A program made the position numbers and the translations under genes. Shown here one piece after another: positions 16,694 to 24,199 of a stretch of 64,000 nt of DNA; within the stretch, counting starts at the first letter, position 1; the number at the start of each line of letters is the position of its first letter. A model generated the notes under the pieces. It did not search any database and was not told the DNA's origin. It saw nothing but the letters and a program-made list of their open reading frames with translations. The stretch comes from Dactylosporangium sucinum (GTDB taxonomy: Bacteria; Actinomycetota; Actinomycetes; Mycobacteriales; Micromonosporaceae): NCBI RefSeq assembly GCF_014647515.1, contig NZ_BMPI01000006.1, positions 199,105 to 263,104 on the forward strand. The letters run 5' to 3'.

Positions 16694-17979
16694 GCGAGTC
16701 TCGTGGCGGCCAGCAGGCCGCGCCGGAAGCTCTCGGCCGCGCCCGCGAGGTCGCCGGTGGCACGCTGCTGCTCGCCGAGCAGGCGGCTGGTGGTGACCAG
16801 CTCGGCGGCCAGGCCGGCCTCGGCGTAGCGGTCGGCCGCGCTGCGCAGCAGGCGCTCGGCGTCGGGGGCGCCCCGCGTCGCGGCGATGCGCCCGAGCAGG
16901 CGGTCGGCCTCGGCCATGCACTCGACGTGATGCGTCTGCCGGCAGATGTCGGCGGCGGCCCGGGCCAGCCGCTCGGCCTCGTCGAGGGCGCCCTCCAGGC
17001 GGCGTACCTCGGCCAGCTCCAGCGTCGCGCCCGCGTGGTCCTGCACCGCGCCGACGTCGGCGAGGATCGTGCGGGCCCGCTCGAAGCGGTCGGCGGCCTC
17101 GGCGGCCCGGCCGACGCGGCGCAGCACGTATCCGCGGGCCCACTCGCAGATGCCGATCTCGCGGGTCAGGCCGAGCTCGGTGTAGACGGCCAGGGCCTCG
17201 CCGAGCAGCCGCTCGGTCTCGGCCAGATCGTGCTCCCGGCGCAGCTGGGCGACGGTGGCGATGAACTGCGCCACCCACTCGCGGTTGGCGACCCGCGGCA
17301 GCAGCGGCAGGGCCTCCCGCTCCAGCCGGCGGGCCCGCTCGCGCCAGTCCTGCTCCAGGAAGGTGTACACGAGCGCGCTGGTCAGCCGGACCTGCGCGTC
17401 GGGGTTCGGCTCGGCGGCCGCGCGCACGCCGCGCAGCTCGGCCTCCAGCAGCGCCACGGCGGCGCCGGTCTCGCCGTCGATCTGCAGGCAGTACGCCTGG
17501 CGGGCGATGATGGCGGCGCGCAGGGCCGGCTGGCCGGCCGGCAGGATCTCGAAGGCCCGTCGATAGGCGGCGGCGGCGGAGGCGACCCGGCCGCGATGCA
17601 GCTCGATCTCGCCGGCCAGATGGACGGCTCGGCAGCGCAGCTCCGGCAGCGCGTACCGCTCGGCCTCCCGCTCGGCCCGTGCGGCGAGCTCCTCGACCGC
17701 GCCGGTCTCGCCGCGGGACAGGCGCACCCGGGCCTCGGCGAGCATGCGGGCGAGCTCCGACGCGGCGCCGGGCGGCCGGCCGTGCCGTAGGTCGTCGGGG
17801 TCGACGCCGAGTCCGGCCGCGATGTGCGCGAGCGCCTCGTCGGTCGGCGCGCGGACCCCGGCCTCGACGGCGGCCAGGTAGGCGCGGGTGTATCGCGGCT
17901 CGGCCAGGTCCTTCTGGGTCAGGCCGCGGTCGAGCCGCAGCCGCCGCACACGGGCGCCCAGCGTCTCGTCTTCGTTCAT
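16690..17979 (-). CDS. XRE-type HTH regulator with TPR repeats (first of a pair)
   Basis: 429 aa, ATG at 17979 preceded by an AAGGTGAG ribosome site. The HTH spans about residues 8-65 (RRLRLDRGLTQKDLAE, RAYLAAVEAGVRAPT). A long TPR array follows (AAAAYRRAFEILPAGQPA, AADRFERARTILADVG). It is divergent from the streptogrisin-like protease gene, sharing a 180-bp intergenic region, so either or both regulators may control that protease and themselves. Confidence 0.8.
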   Translation of the reverse strand: MNEDETLGARVRRLRLDRGLTQKDLAEPRYTRAYLAAVEAGVRAPTDEALAHIAAGLGVDPDDLRHGRPPGAASELARMLAEARVRLSRGETGAVEELAARAEREAERYALPELRCRAVHLAGEIELHRGRVASAAAAYRRAFEILPAGQPALRAAIIARQAYCLQIDGETGAAVALLEAELRGVRAAAEPNPDAQVRLTSALVYTFLEQDWRERARRLEREALPLLPRVANREWVAQFIATVAQLRREHDLAETERLLGEALAVYTELGLTREIGICEWARGYVLRRVGRAAEAADRFERARTILADVGAVQDHAGATLELAEVRRLEGALDEAERLARAAADICRQTHHVECMAEADRLLGRIAATRGAPDAERLLRSAADRYAEAGLAAELVTTSRLLGEQQRATGDLAGAAESFRRGLLAATRLA

Positions 17980-17996
17980 CGACTCACCTTGCCATG

Positions 17997-18025
17997 TTGA
18001 CAGTCCCCGATGCGCGTCCTACCGT
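17997..18025 (+). promoter_or_regulatory. Sigma-70/HrdB-type promoter for the protease gene
   Basis: TTGACA (17997-18002), a 17-bp spacer and TACCGT (18020-18025), matching the TTGACN/TANNNT consensus. Predicted start near 18032 gives a 5' leader of about 128 nt. A TAACT-AC-AGTTA palindrome (18043-18054) just downstream could bind one of the divergent HTH regulators. Confidence 0.55.
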
Positions 18026-18159
18026 TCACGCAACAGCGATAGTAACTACAGTTATCTCGCTTGTTGCGCGCGCTCCGGCGCCGGGGTGCCGGGTTGAGCC
18101 TCCCCGCCCCGGTGCCGGTCTCCACGCCGGCACACCCCCAACCGAAGGAAGGATCCGCG

Positions 18160-19482
18160 ATGCGCAAGACGTCCCTGGTCCTGTGCACGGTCGTGGCCAC
18201 CGCCCTGGCCACGACCGCCGGCGCACTGGCCTACGCCAATGCGTCCGGCAACGCACCGGCCACCGAGGCAGCCCCACCGGGCGTCGCCCCGGCCGTGTTC
18301 AGCGCCATGCAACGCGACCTGCACCTCACCCCCGCCCAGGCGCGCACCCGCCTGGCCAACGAAGACCGCGCGGCACGCACCCAGCAGGTGCTGCGCAAGA
18401 CCCTCGGCGGCACGTACGGCGGCACCTGGCTCTCGCCGGATGCCGGTACCGTCACCGTCGCCATCACCGACAAGGCCCAGGAACGGTACGTCCGCGCGCT
18501 CGGCGCGGTCCCGTTCGTGGTGGTCCGCAGCGAGGCGCAGCTCGACGCCGCCGTGACGACGCTCGACCGGCACTCCGCCGCGGCGCCGGGCACGGTCAAG
18601 GGCTGGTACGCGGACCTGGCCACCAACTCCGTCGTCGTCCTGAGCTCGACCGGCGACGCGAGCGGCTTCCTCGCGGCCAGCGGGGTCGACCGGGCGGCCG
18701 TCCGGGTCGAGAAGACGAACGAGGATCCCCGTCCGTACATCGACGTCATCGGCGGCAACGCGTACTACATCGGCAGCGGCACCCGCTGCTCGGTGGGCTT
18801 CTCGGTCAACGGCGGGTTCGTGACCGCCGGCCACTGCGGCACGACCGGCGCCCGCACGACCCAGCCGGGCGGCACGTTCCGCGGCTCCAGCTTCCCCGGC
18901 AACGACTACGCCTGGGTGCAGGTCGACGCCGGCAACACCCCGCGCGGCCTGGTCAACAACTACAGCGGCGGCAGCGTCGCGGTGGCCGGCTCGACCGAGG
19001 CCGCGGTCGGCGCGTCGGTGTGCCGCTCCGGCTCCACCACGGGCTGGCGGTGCGGCACGATCCAGCAGAAGAACGCGTCGGTGACGTACTCGCAGGGCAC
19101 GGTCACCGGCCTCGTCCGCTCCAACGCCTGCGCCGAGCCGGGTGACTCCGGCGGCTCCTGGATGTCGGGCAGCCAGGCGCAGGGCGTCACGTCCGGCGGC
19201 TCGGGCAACTGCTCGACCGGCGGCACGATGTACTACCAGCCGGTCAACGAGATCCTGCAGGCCTACGGCCTGACCCTGGTCACCTCCGGCGGCGGCACCC
19301 CGACGCCCACGGCGACCTCGACGTCGAACCCGCCGCAGGGCGGGACCTGGGCGCCGAACACGAACTACGCGACCGGCGCGACCGTCACCTACGGCGGCAC
19401 CACCTACCGCTGCCTGCAGGGACACACCTCGCAGGTCGGCTGGGAGCCGCCGAACGTCCCGGCGCTCTGGAGCGCCGTCTAG
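18160..19482 (+). CDS. Streptogrisin/alpha-lytic-type S1 serine protease with CBM5/12 chitin-binding module
   Basis: 440 aa. The ATG at 18160 follows a GAAGGAAGGA ribosome site and starts a Sec signal peptide. An alpha-lytic-type pro-domain occupies ~40-190. In the protease domain the triad is H225 (TAGHCG), D249 (NDYAWV) and S330 (GDSGGSW), with C210 and C226 placed for a disulphide. A Thr/Pro linker leads to a CBM5/12 module (394-440, GTWAPNTNYATG to VPALWSAV), which binds chitin or cellulose. The product is secreted, self-maturing and targeted to insoluble polymer. Confidence 0.93.
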   Translation: MRKTSLVLCTVVATALATTAGALAYANASGNAPATEAAPPGVAPAVFSAMQRDLHLTPAQARTRLANEDRAARTQQVLRKTLGGTYGGTWLSPDAGTVTVAITDKAQERYVRALGAVPFVVVRSEAQLDAAVTTLDRHSAAAPGTVKGWYADLATNSVVVLSSTGDASGFLAASGVDRAAVRVEKTNEDPRPYIDVIGGNAYYIGSGTRCSVGFSVNGGFVTAGHCGTTGARTTQPGGTFRGSSFPGNDYAWVQVDAGNTPRGLVNNYSGGSVAVAGSTEAAVGASVCRSGSTTGWRCGTIQQKNASVTYSQGTVTGLVRSNACAEPGDSGGSWMSGSQAQGVTSGGSGNCSTGGTMYYQPVNEILQAYGLTLVTSGGGTPTPTATSTSNPPQGGTWAPNTNYATGATVTYGGTTYRCLQGHTSQVGWEPPNVPALWSAV

Positions 19483-19505
19483 ACCTGGTTCTGGGAGGGG
19501 TAAGG

Positions 19506-19540
19506 GAGCGGGTCCGGCATCAGGGGCGCCGGGCCCGCTC
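19506..19540. terminator. Hairpin between protease and dienelactone hydrolase genes
   Basis: GAGCGGGTCCGGC (19506-19518) pairs 12 of 13 with GCCGGGCCCGCTC (19528-19540). The mismatch is a T-G wobble. It lies between convergent stops and can act on both strands. Confidence 0.7.
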
Positions 19541-20307
19541 TACCCGTGGTTGACCTCTTCCAGGAAGCCGACCAGCTCGCGCCAGCTCCGCCGGTCGGCG
19601 ACCGCGCGGTAGGCGGGGGTGCCCGGCAGGGTGAAGCCGTGCGGGGCGCCGGAGTAGCTCGTCACCTGCCAGTCCAGCTCCGGGCGGGTGCGCAGCTCGT
19701 CCTGGAACGCGGCGACCGCCTCGTCCGGGACGACCGGGTCCGCCGCGCCGGTGGCGATCAGCAGTGACCCGCTGATCGCCGCCACGTCGGCGGGCTCGTG
19801 CGTGAGCAGCCGGCCGTGGAACGACACCGCGCCGACCAGCGGCGCGCCGGTGCGGGCGAACTCCAGCGCCGCCGAGCCGCCGAAGCAGTAGCCGATGACC
19901 GAGATCCGGGCCGGGTCCACCGCCGGGTCCTTGGCGACCAGGTCATACGCGGCCCGCACCCGGGCCCGCATGAGCTCGAGGTCGCCGTAGTACTTCCCGG
20001 CCTCGGCCGCCGACTCCTCGTGCCCGTCGAAGCGGCGGCCGGCGCCGTAGATGTCGACCGCGAACCCGTAGTAGCCCAGCCGGGCGAGCATCTGGGCGCG
20101 CGCCTTCGGGTACTCCCGCAGCCCGGTCCAGTCGTGGATCACCAGCACGGCCGGCTTCGGCTCGACGATCGCGGTGTCGTGCGCCGCATACCCTTCGAGG
20201 GCCTGCCCCTCGTGCTCGTAGGCCACGGCGCAGGCCTCGATCCGGGCGCCGGCCCCGGCCGGCACCGTCTCGACGAGTTGCTGATGGACGGCGGACAGCT
20301 CGGTCAT
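19540..20307 (-). CDS. Dienelactone hydrolase family protein
   Basis: 255 aa, ATG at 20307. Alpha/beta-hydrolase with the DLH nucleophile elbow GYCFGGS (C141) and likely triad partners D190 (TGAADPVV) and H223 (GAPHGFT). The substrate is probably an ester or lactone; other family members are general carboxyl esterases. It starts 10 nt after argS ends, so it is probably co-transcribed with argS. No pathway partners for chlorocatechol breakdown are nearby. Confidence 0.88.
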   Translation of the reverse strand: MTELSAVHQQLVETVPAGAGARIEACAVAYEHEGQALEGYAAHDTAIVEPKPAVLVIHDWTGLREYPKARAQMLARLGYYGFAVDIYGAGRRFDGHEESAAEAGKYYGDLELMRARVRAAYDLVAKDPAVDPARISVIGYCFGGSAALEFARTGAPLVGAVSFHGRLLTHEPADVAAISGSLLIATGAADPVVPDEAVAAFQDELRTRPELDWQVTSYSGAPHGFTLPGTPAYRAVADRRSWRELVGFLEEVNHG

Positions 20308-20317
20308 GAGCCTCAGG

Positions 20318-21955
20318 CTACATGCGCTCCGGGGCGCCGATCCCGAGCAGTCCGAGGCCGGTGCGGAGGGTTCTGGCGGTGAGGTCGCACAGGGTGAGCC
20401 GGCTTCCGTTGCCGAGCACCCGGCAGTTCTCGTAGAACGCGGTGAAGGCGGCCGACAGCCCGAAGAGGTGGCCGGCCAGGTGGTGGAACTCCAGCGTGTC
20501 GGCCGTCTTCCGGACCGCGGCCGGGAAGCGCAGCAGCTCGATCGCCAGCGCGCGCTCGTGCCGATCCTCGATGACCGGCGGCTGCGGCGCCTCGGCGCTG
20601 CTGCGGAGGATCGACCGGATGCGGGAATGCGCGTACTGCAGATAGACGGAAGTGTTGCCGCGCAGCGACAGCATCCGGTCGAAGTCGAGCACGTAGTCCT
20701 TGGCCCGGTCGTTGGACAGGTCCGCGTACTTCACCGCGCCGATGCCGACGGCGCTGCTGATCTCCGGGTCGGCGTTGTGGACGGCCGCCCGCTCGACCGC
20801 CTCGTCCAGCAGGTCGGCGAGCTTCGCCGTGCCGCCGTCGCGGCTGCGCAGGAGCTTGCCGTCGGGGGCGAGCACCGAGCCGAACGCGATGTGCTCCGCC
20901 CGCACCGGAGGCGCGAGCCAGCCGGCCTCCCGGGCGGTCGCGAAGACCAGTTCAAGGTGCAGGTGCTGGGGCTGGCCGATGAGATACAGGATCCGGGTGG
21001 CCTTGAGGTCCTCGATCCGGTGCCGGAGGGCGGCGAGGTCGGTGGCGGCGTAGCCGTAGCCGCCGTCGCTCTTGCGAACGATCAACGGCAACGGCCCGCC
21101 GTCGCGGTTGGTGAATCCCTTCGGGAACACGCAGGTGGCGCCGTCGCTGTCGCTGGTCGCGAGGTCGCGGACGATGCCGTCCAGCTCGGCGTTGTACGTG
21201 CTCTCCCCCGCGAAGTCCGCATCCTGCAGGCGCACGCCGAGCCGCTCGTACATGCTCAGGAAGTGCCGCCGGGACGTCGCCATGACGGCCCGCCACAGCC
21301 GCAGCGTGGCCTCGTCGCCGGCCTGGAGCAGCACGACCCGCTGCCGGCTGCGCTCGCGGAACCCGGGGTCGGCGTCGAACCGCCGCCGGGCCTGGACGTA
21401 CAGCTCGCCCAGCTCGGCGATGCCGGCCCGGTCGTCGCCGGCCAGCTGCTCGACGAGCATCCCGAACGGCGTGCCCCAGTCGCCGAGGTGGTTCTGCCGG
21501 ATCACGCGATGCCCGAGGAACTCCAGCAGCCGCACCACGGCGTCGCCGATGATCGTTGACCGCAGATGCCCGACGTGCATCTCCTTGGCCGCGTTCGGCC
21601 CCGAGTAGTCGACGACGACGGTCTCCGGATCGTCTACTGTGGACACACCGAGCCGCTCGTCGGCGCTCAGCCCGTGCAGCAGCCGGCCGAGGGCTTCGTC
21701 GGCGAGCGTGAGGTTGATGAATCCGGGCCCGGACACCTCGATCTCCCCGCACAGGTCGTCGAGGTCGGCGTGCTCCAGCACCTTGGCGGCCAGCCGGCGG
21801 GGATCGGTCCTCAGGTGGCGGGCCAGGCCGAGCGCGGCACCGGACTGATAGTCGGCGCGCTGGGATCGCTGGACGGCAGGATCGACGGGCCCGTTGGCCA
21901 CGGCCGCGAACGCACGCGCCAGTCTGGCGTGCAACAGCTGCTCGATGTCTGCCAT
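20318..21955 (-). CDS. argS: Arginyl-tRNA synthetase
   Basis: 545 aa, class I synthetase that charges tRNA-Arg. Visible features are the N-terminal additional domain (Add1), the HIGH-type signature HVGH (127-130, SGPNAAKEMHVGHLRST), a degenerate KMSKS-type loop (GKLLRSRDG) and the C-terminal helical anticodon-binding domain ending near GLGLLGIGAPERM. It is upstream of the dienelactone hydrolase gene. A tRNA-Arg(ACG) gene lies about 1.8 kb away, though this is probably coincidence. Confidence 0.93.
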   Translation of the reverse strand: MADIEQLLHARLARAFAAVANGPVDPAVQRSQRADYQSGAALGLARHLRTDPRRLAAKVLEHADLDDLCGEIEVSGPGFINLTLADEALGRLLHGLSADERLGVSTVDDPETVVVDYSGPNAAKEMHVGHLRSTIIGDAVVRLLEFLGHRVIRQNHLGDWGTPFGMLVEQLAGDDRAGIAELGELYVQARRRFDADPGFRERSRQRVVLLQAGDEATLRLWRAVMATSRRHFLSMYERLGVRLQDADFAGESTYNAELDGIVRDLATSDSDGATCVFPKGFTNRDGGPLPLIVRKSDGGYGYAATDLAALRHRIEDLKATRILYLIGQPQHLHLELVFATAREAGWLAPPVRAEHIAFGSVLAPDGKLLRSRDGGTAKLADLLDEAVERAAVHNADPEISSAVGIGAVKYADLSNDRAKDYVLDFDRMLSLRGNTSVYLQYAHSRIRSILRSSAEAPQPPVIEDRHERALAIELLRFPAAVRKTADTLEFHHLAGHLFGLSAAFTAFYENCRVLGNGSRLTLCDLTARTLRTGLGLLGIGAPERM

Positions 21956-21996
21956 ACGCCACGGTACTGCTGGAGTCCCGCGGGCCGCATTGGCTT

Positions 21997-23385
21997 TTAG
22001 CGCCGGTAGTGCCGGACGGCCCGGGCCGCGAGCAGCTCCATGGCCCGGGCGGCGGTGACCGCCCCGACGACGAGCCCGGCGCCGGGCACGACCCGCCTGG
22101 CGAGCCGGGCGGCGACGGCCCGCACCAGCCCGCCGCCGACGGCGCGGACGATCGGCGCCCCGAGCCGCGCGGGCCCGACGCCCGGGCTCGCCGGCCGGGT
22201 GACCTCGACGTGCTGGGCCGCCCGGATCGCCGCCTCGGCCGTCTCGACGCTTCCGTGGACCCGCTGGATCACGAGCAGCTCGGCGGCCCGCTCCGGGTCG
22301 AGCGGGTCGTGGCCGTACGCGGCGGCGAGGTGGAGCACGAGCCGGGCCTGGAGCCAGCCGAGGGCGGCCCCCTCGGCGACGAGCCCGACCGCCCCGGCGG
22401 CGCCGGCGGCGGCGCCCTGCAGCCGGGCCCGGCGGACGAACTCGCGGGTGACCGCCCGGGCGACGGCGTCGCTGGTGGCAGTGGGGTAGGTCGCCCGATA
22501 CCAGCCGACCCGCCGTCGCGCCTCGGCACCCAGCCGCCGCACGGCCGCGAGGGCGAGGAGTTCGGGCAGGTAGGCGGGGTTCACCCCGATGCTGCCGGTA
22601 TTGAACTGCTCGGGCTCCGGAGCAACCTCGACGACGGGTTCCTCGGCGACGGCCTTCTTCGCGCTCGCCGTCTTGACCGCTTTCCTGGCTGCTTTCTTGA
22701 CCGCTTTCTCGACCGGCACGGGCTCGTCACCGAGCAGATCGAGCTGCTCCGCCTGCACCGCCGGCTTTGCCATGGTTTTCTTGACCGCTTTCTTCGTCGC
22801 CTGCCTGGCGGTCGCCTCCCGCGGAGCCGGCACCTCGGCCGCGGGCGGCGCCGCTCGAGTGACCTGCACCCGGTCGGCCTCGGCCGTGACGACTTCCTCG
22901 GGCGGCGCCGCCTTCTTCACCACGGCCTTCTTGACGGCCGCTTTCTTCGGTGCGGCCTTCTTGACGGTGGCTTTCGCTGGAGCGGCTTTCGGCGCCGTGG
23001 GCGGCTCGGCCGGTGCCGCCGGATCGGTCGGTGCCGCCGGATCGGCCGGTGCCGCCGGATCGGTCGGTGCCTCGACCGGCCCGGCTCCGAAGGCGGCCGG
23101 CACGGTCCGCGGCCGGGACGGTGGCTCCGGCTCGACCGGCGGCGACCCGGCCCGGAACGGACTGGCCTGCACCGACGGCGGCGCGAACGGCGTCGCGGCC
23201 GGCGTTCGCGGGCGCGGCGCGCTCGGCTGGGCGGTCTCCGGCGCGGCAGCTTCTTGCGGCGGCGGCTCGAACCGCAGCGAGGTGTCGCCGAGCGCTGGGC
23301 CACGCCGCCGCCCAGCAGCGGGTGGCGCATCCGCTTTGGGCGGTTTGTGCGCTTTTCGCGGCGGCGGGCCGGCGTCCTCTCCCAT
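21997..23385 (-). CDS. EcsC-family C-terminal domain protein with Pro-rich and histone H1-like Lys-Ala N-terminal half
   Basis: 462 aa from ATG 23385; an in-frame TTG lies 21 bp upstream. On the minus strand, TACGCT sits 7 nt before the ATG, so the mRNA may be leaderless. Residues 1-150 are Pro/Ala-rich, including APTDPAAPADPAAP repeats. About 150-270 contains Lys-Ala clusters (KKAAPKKAAVKKAVVKKA and several KKAVKK units) like histone H1 or actinobacterial HU tails. The C-terminal ~190 residues have hydrophobic, glycine-rich helices of EcsC type (AGAAGAVGLVAEGAALGWLQ). The basic tail could bind DNA, RNA or acidic surface; its function is unknown. Confidence 0.7.
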   Translation of the reverse strand: MGEDAGPPPRKAHKPPKADAPPAAGRRRGPALGDTSLRFEPPPQEAAAPETAQPSAPRPRTPAATPFAPPSVQASPFRAGSPPVEPEPPSRPRTVPAAFGAGPVEAPTDPAAPADPAAPTDPAAPAEPPTAPKAAPAKATVKKAAPKKAAVKKAVVKKAAPPEEVVTAEADRVQVTRAAPPAAEVPAPREATARQATKKAVKKTMAKPAVQAEQLDLLGDEPVPVEKAVKKAARKAVKTASAKKAVAEEPVVEVAPEPEQFNTGSIGVNPAYLPELLALAAVRRLGAEARRRVGWYRATYPTATSDAVARAVTREFVRRARLQGAAAGAAGAVGLVAEGAALGWLQARLVLHLAAAYGHDPLDPERAAELLVIQRVHGSVETAEAAIRAAQHVEVTRPASPGVGPARLGAPIVRAVGGGLVRAVAARLARRVVPGAGLVVGAVTAARAMELLAARAVRHYRR

Positions 23386-23519
23386 CTGCAAGAGCGTAAT
23401 GGCCAACGGCCGCCCGCGCCGGATGTGACCGACGCCATCCCCGCTCGGGCGGTGGCCGTCGTCACACTCCGCTCGGGCCCCTGGTCAGGCAGGCAAGCCT
23501 CCCCGGGGGCGTACCCGCT

Positions 23520-23549
23520 TTGCCGGAAGATTGGGCGGGCCTGTATCCT
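23520..23549 (+). promoter_or_regulatory. Promoter of the tRNA pair
   Basis: TTGCCG (23520-23525), an 18-bp spacer and TATCCT (23544-23549) lie about 31 bp upstream of tRNA-Ser. Both tRNAs are 36 bp apart and share the terminator at 23788-23829. Confidence 0.5.
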
Positions 23550-23580
23550 CGGACGGCGGTTACCGGTGACGGTGGCTGCT

Positions 23581-23671
23581 GGAGGCTTCGCCTAGTTCGG
23601 TCTATGGCGCCGCACTGCTAATGCGGTTTGGGTCTTAAAGCCCATCCCGGGTTCGAATCCCGGAGCCTCCG
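23581..23671 (+). tRNA. tRNA-Ser(GCT)
   Basis: Acceptor stem GGAGGCT/AGCCTCC with G discriminator, anticodon stem CCGCA/TGCGG with loop CTGCTAA (anticodon GCT at 23617-23619), a long class II variable arm, and T-arm CCGGGTTCGAATCCCGG. It reads AGC/AGU serine codons. No CCA is encoded. Confidence 0.96.
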
Positions 23672-23707
23672 CGCAAAGCCCGGTGTGTACACTGGGCCGA
23701 GCACCGA

Positions 23708-23780
23708 GCGCCCGTAGCTCAACGGATAGAGCATCTGACTACGGATCAGAAGGTTAGGGGTTCGAGTCCCTTCGGGCGCG
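23708..23780 (+). tRNA. tRNA-Arg(ACG)
   Basis: Acceptor GCGCCCG/CGGGCGC, D-arm GCTCAACGGATAGAGC, anticodon loop CTACGGA (anticodon ACG, whose A34 is expected to become inosine), and T-arm AGGGGTTCGAGTCCCTT. 73 nt without CCA. It is 36 bp downstream of tRNA-Ser. Confidence 0.96.
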
Positions 23781-23787
23781 CAAGGTC

Positions 23788-23829
23788 AACAGGCGGTTGA
23801 GCTGCGGAAACGCGGATCAGCCGCCTGTT
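23788..23829 (+). terminator. Terminator of the tRNA pair
   Basis: AACAGGCGG (23788-23796) pairs with CCGCCTGTT (23821-23829), with an inner GCG-GAAA-CGC tetraloop stem and a short T-run (GTTTCGTC) after it. It is 8 bp past the tRNA-Arg end. Confidence 0.8.
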
Positions 23830-24170
23830 TCGTCTGTCCATCGTGGACGTGCAGCGGCTCGGGCTCCGCGCCGTCCGACCTGGATCTCGGACGCTTCTAC
23901 CCACATGCGGGGTGCGGATCACGTCTCGCCCTGGCGACGTAGGCATCACCCGGGGGCGGCGGTGCCGACCCACGCCACCCGCCCTTCCGGACCGAGGCGC
24001 CGCCTCTCGGCGCGTGGATCTTCAGCGGCGCCGGCCACGGCGGCCACGGCATCCACGACCGGCCGCAGGACGACCGGTGGACCGGCGGCGTGCGGCCGCC
24101 GCCGTCGGTGGACCGGCGGGGCGGCCGCCGGCCTACGGGTGACGGCCGCGAAAAGGTGATGATACGGGCG
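23830..24170. other. Intergenic region with no supported gene
   Basis: About 340 bp between the tRNA terminator and the kinase promoter. Several frames are open because of GC content, but none has a start with a ribosome site or a recognisable protein. No integrase or duplicated tRNA 3' end was found, so there is no sign of an attachment site. Confidence 0.5.
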
Positions 24171-24193
24171 ATCCAGGACAACCTGGATAAGCT
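24171..24193 (+). promoter_or_regulatory. Palindromic operator plus -10 element for the histidine kinase
   Basis: ATCCAGG-ACAA-CCTGGAT (24171-24188) is a perfect 7-bp-armed inverted repeat immediately before TAAGCT (24188-24193). The -10 lies 6 nt before the ATG at 24200, which implies a leaderless mRNA. No good -35 is visible, so an activator or repressor bound at the palindrome is plausible. Confidence 0.45.
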
Positions 24194-24199
24194 CGAACT

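Noticed and set aside
23581..23829. Possible integration site at the tRNA genes
   Set aside because: No integrase, direct repeat of the tRNA 3' end or phage gene nearby; a terminator follows instead.
23746..23973. Minus-strand frame ending ARPKGLEPLTF
   Set aside because: The ending is the antisense translation of tRNA-Arg, a well-known false annotation; no real gene there.
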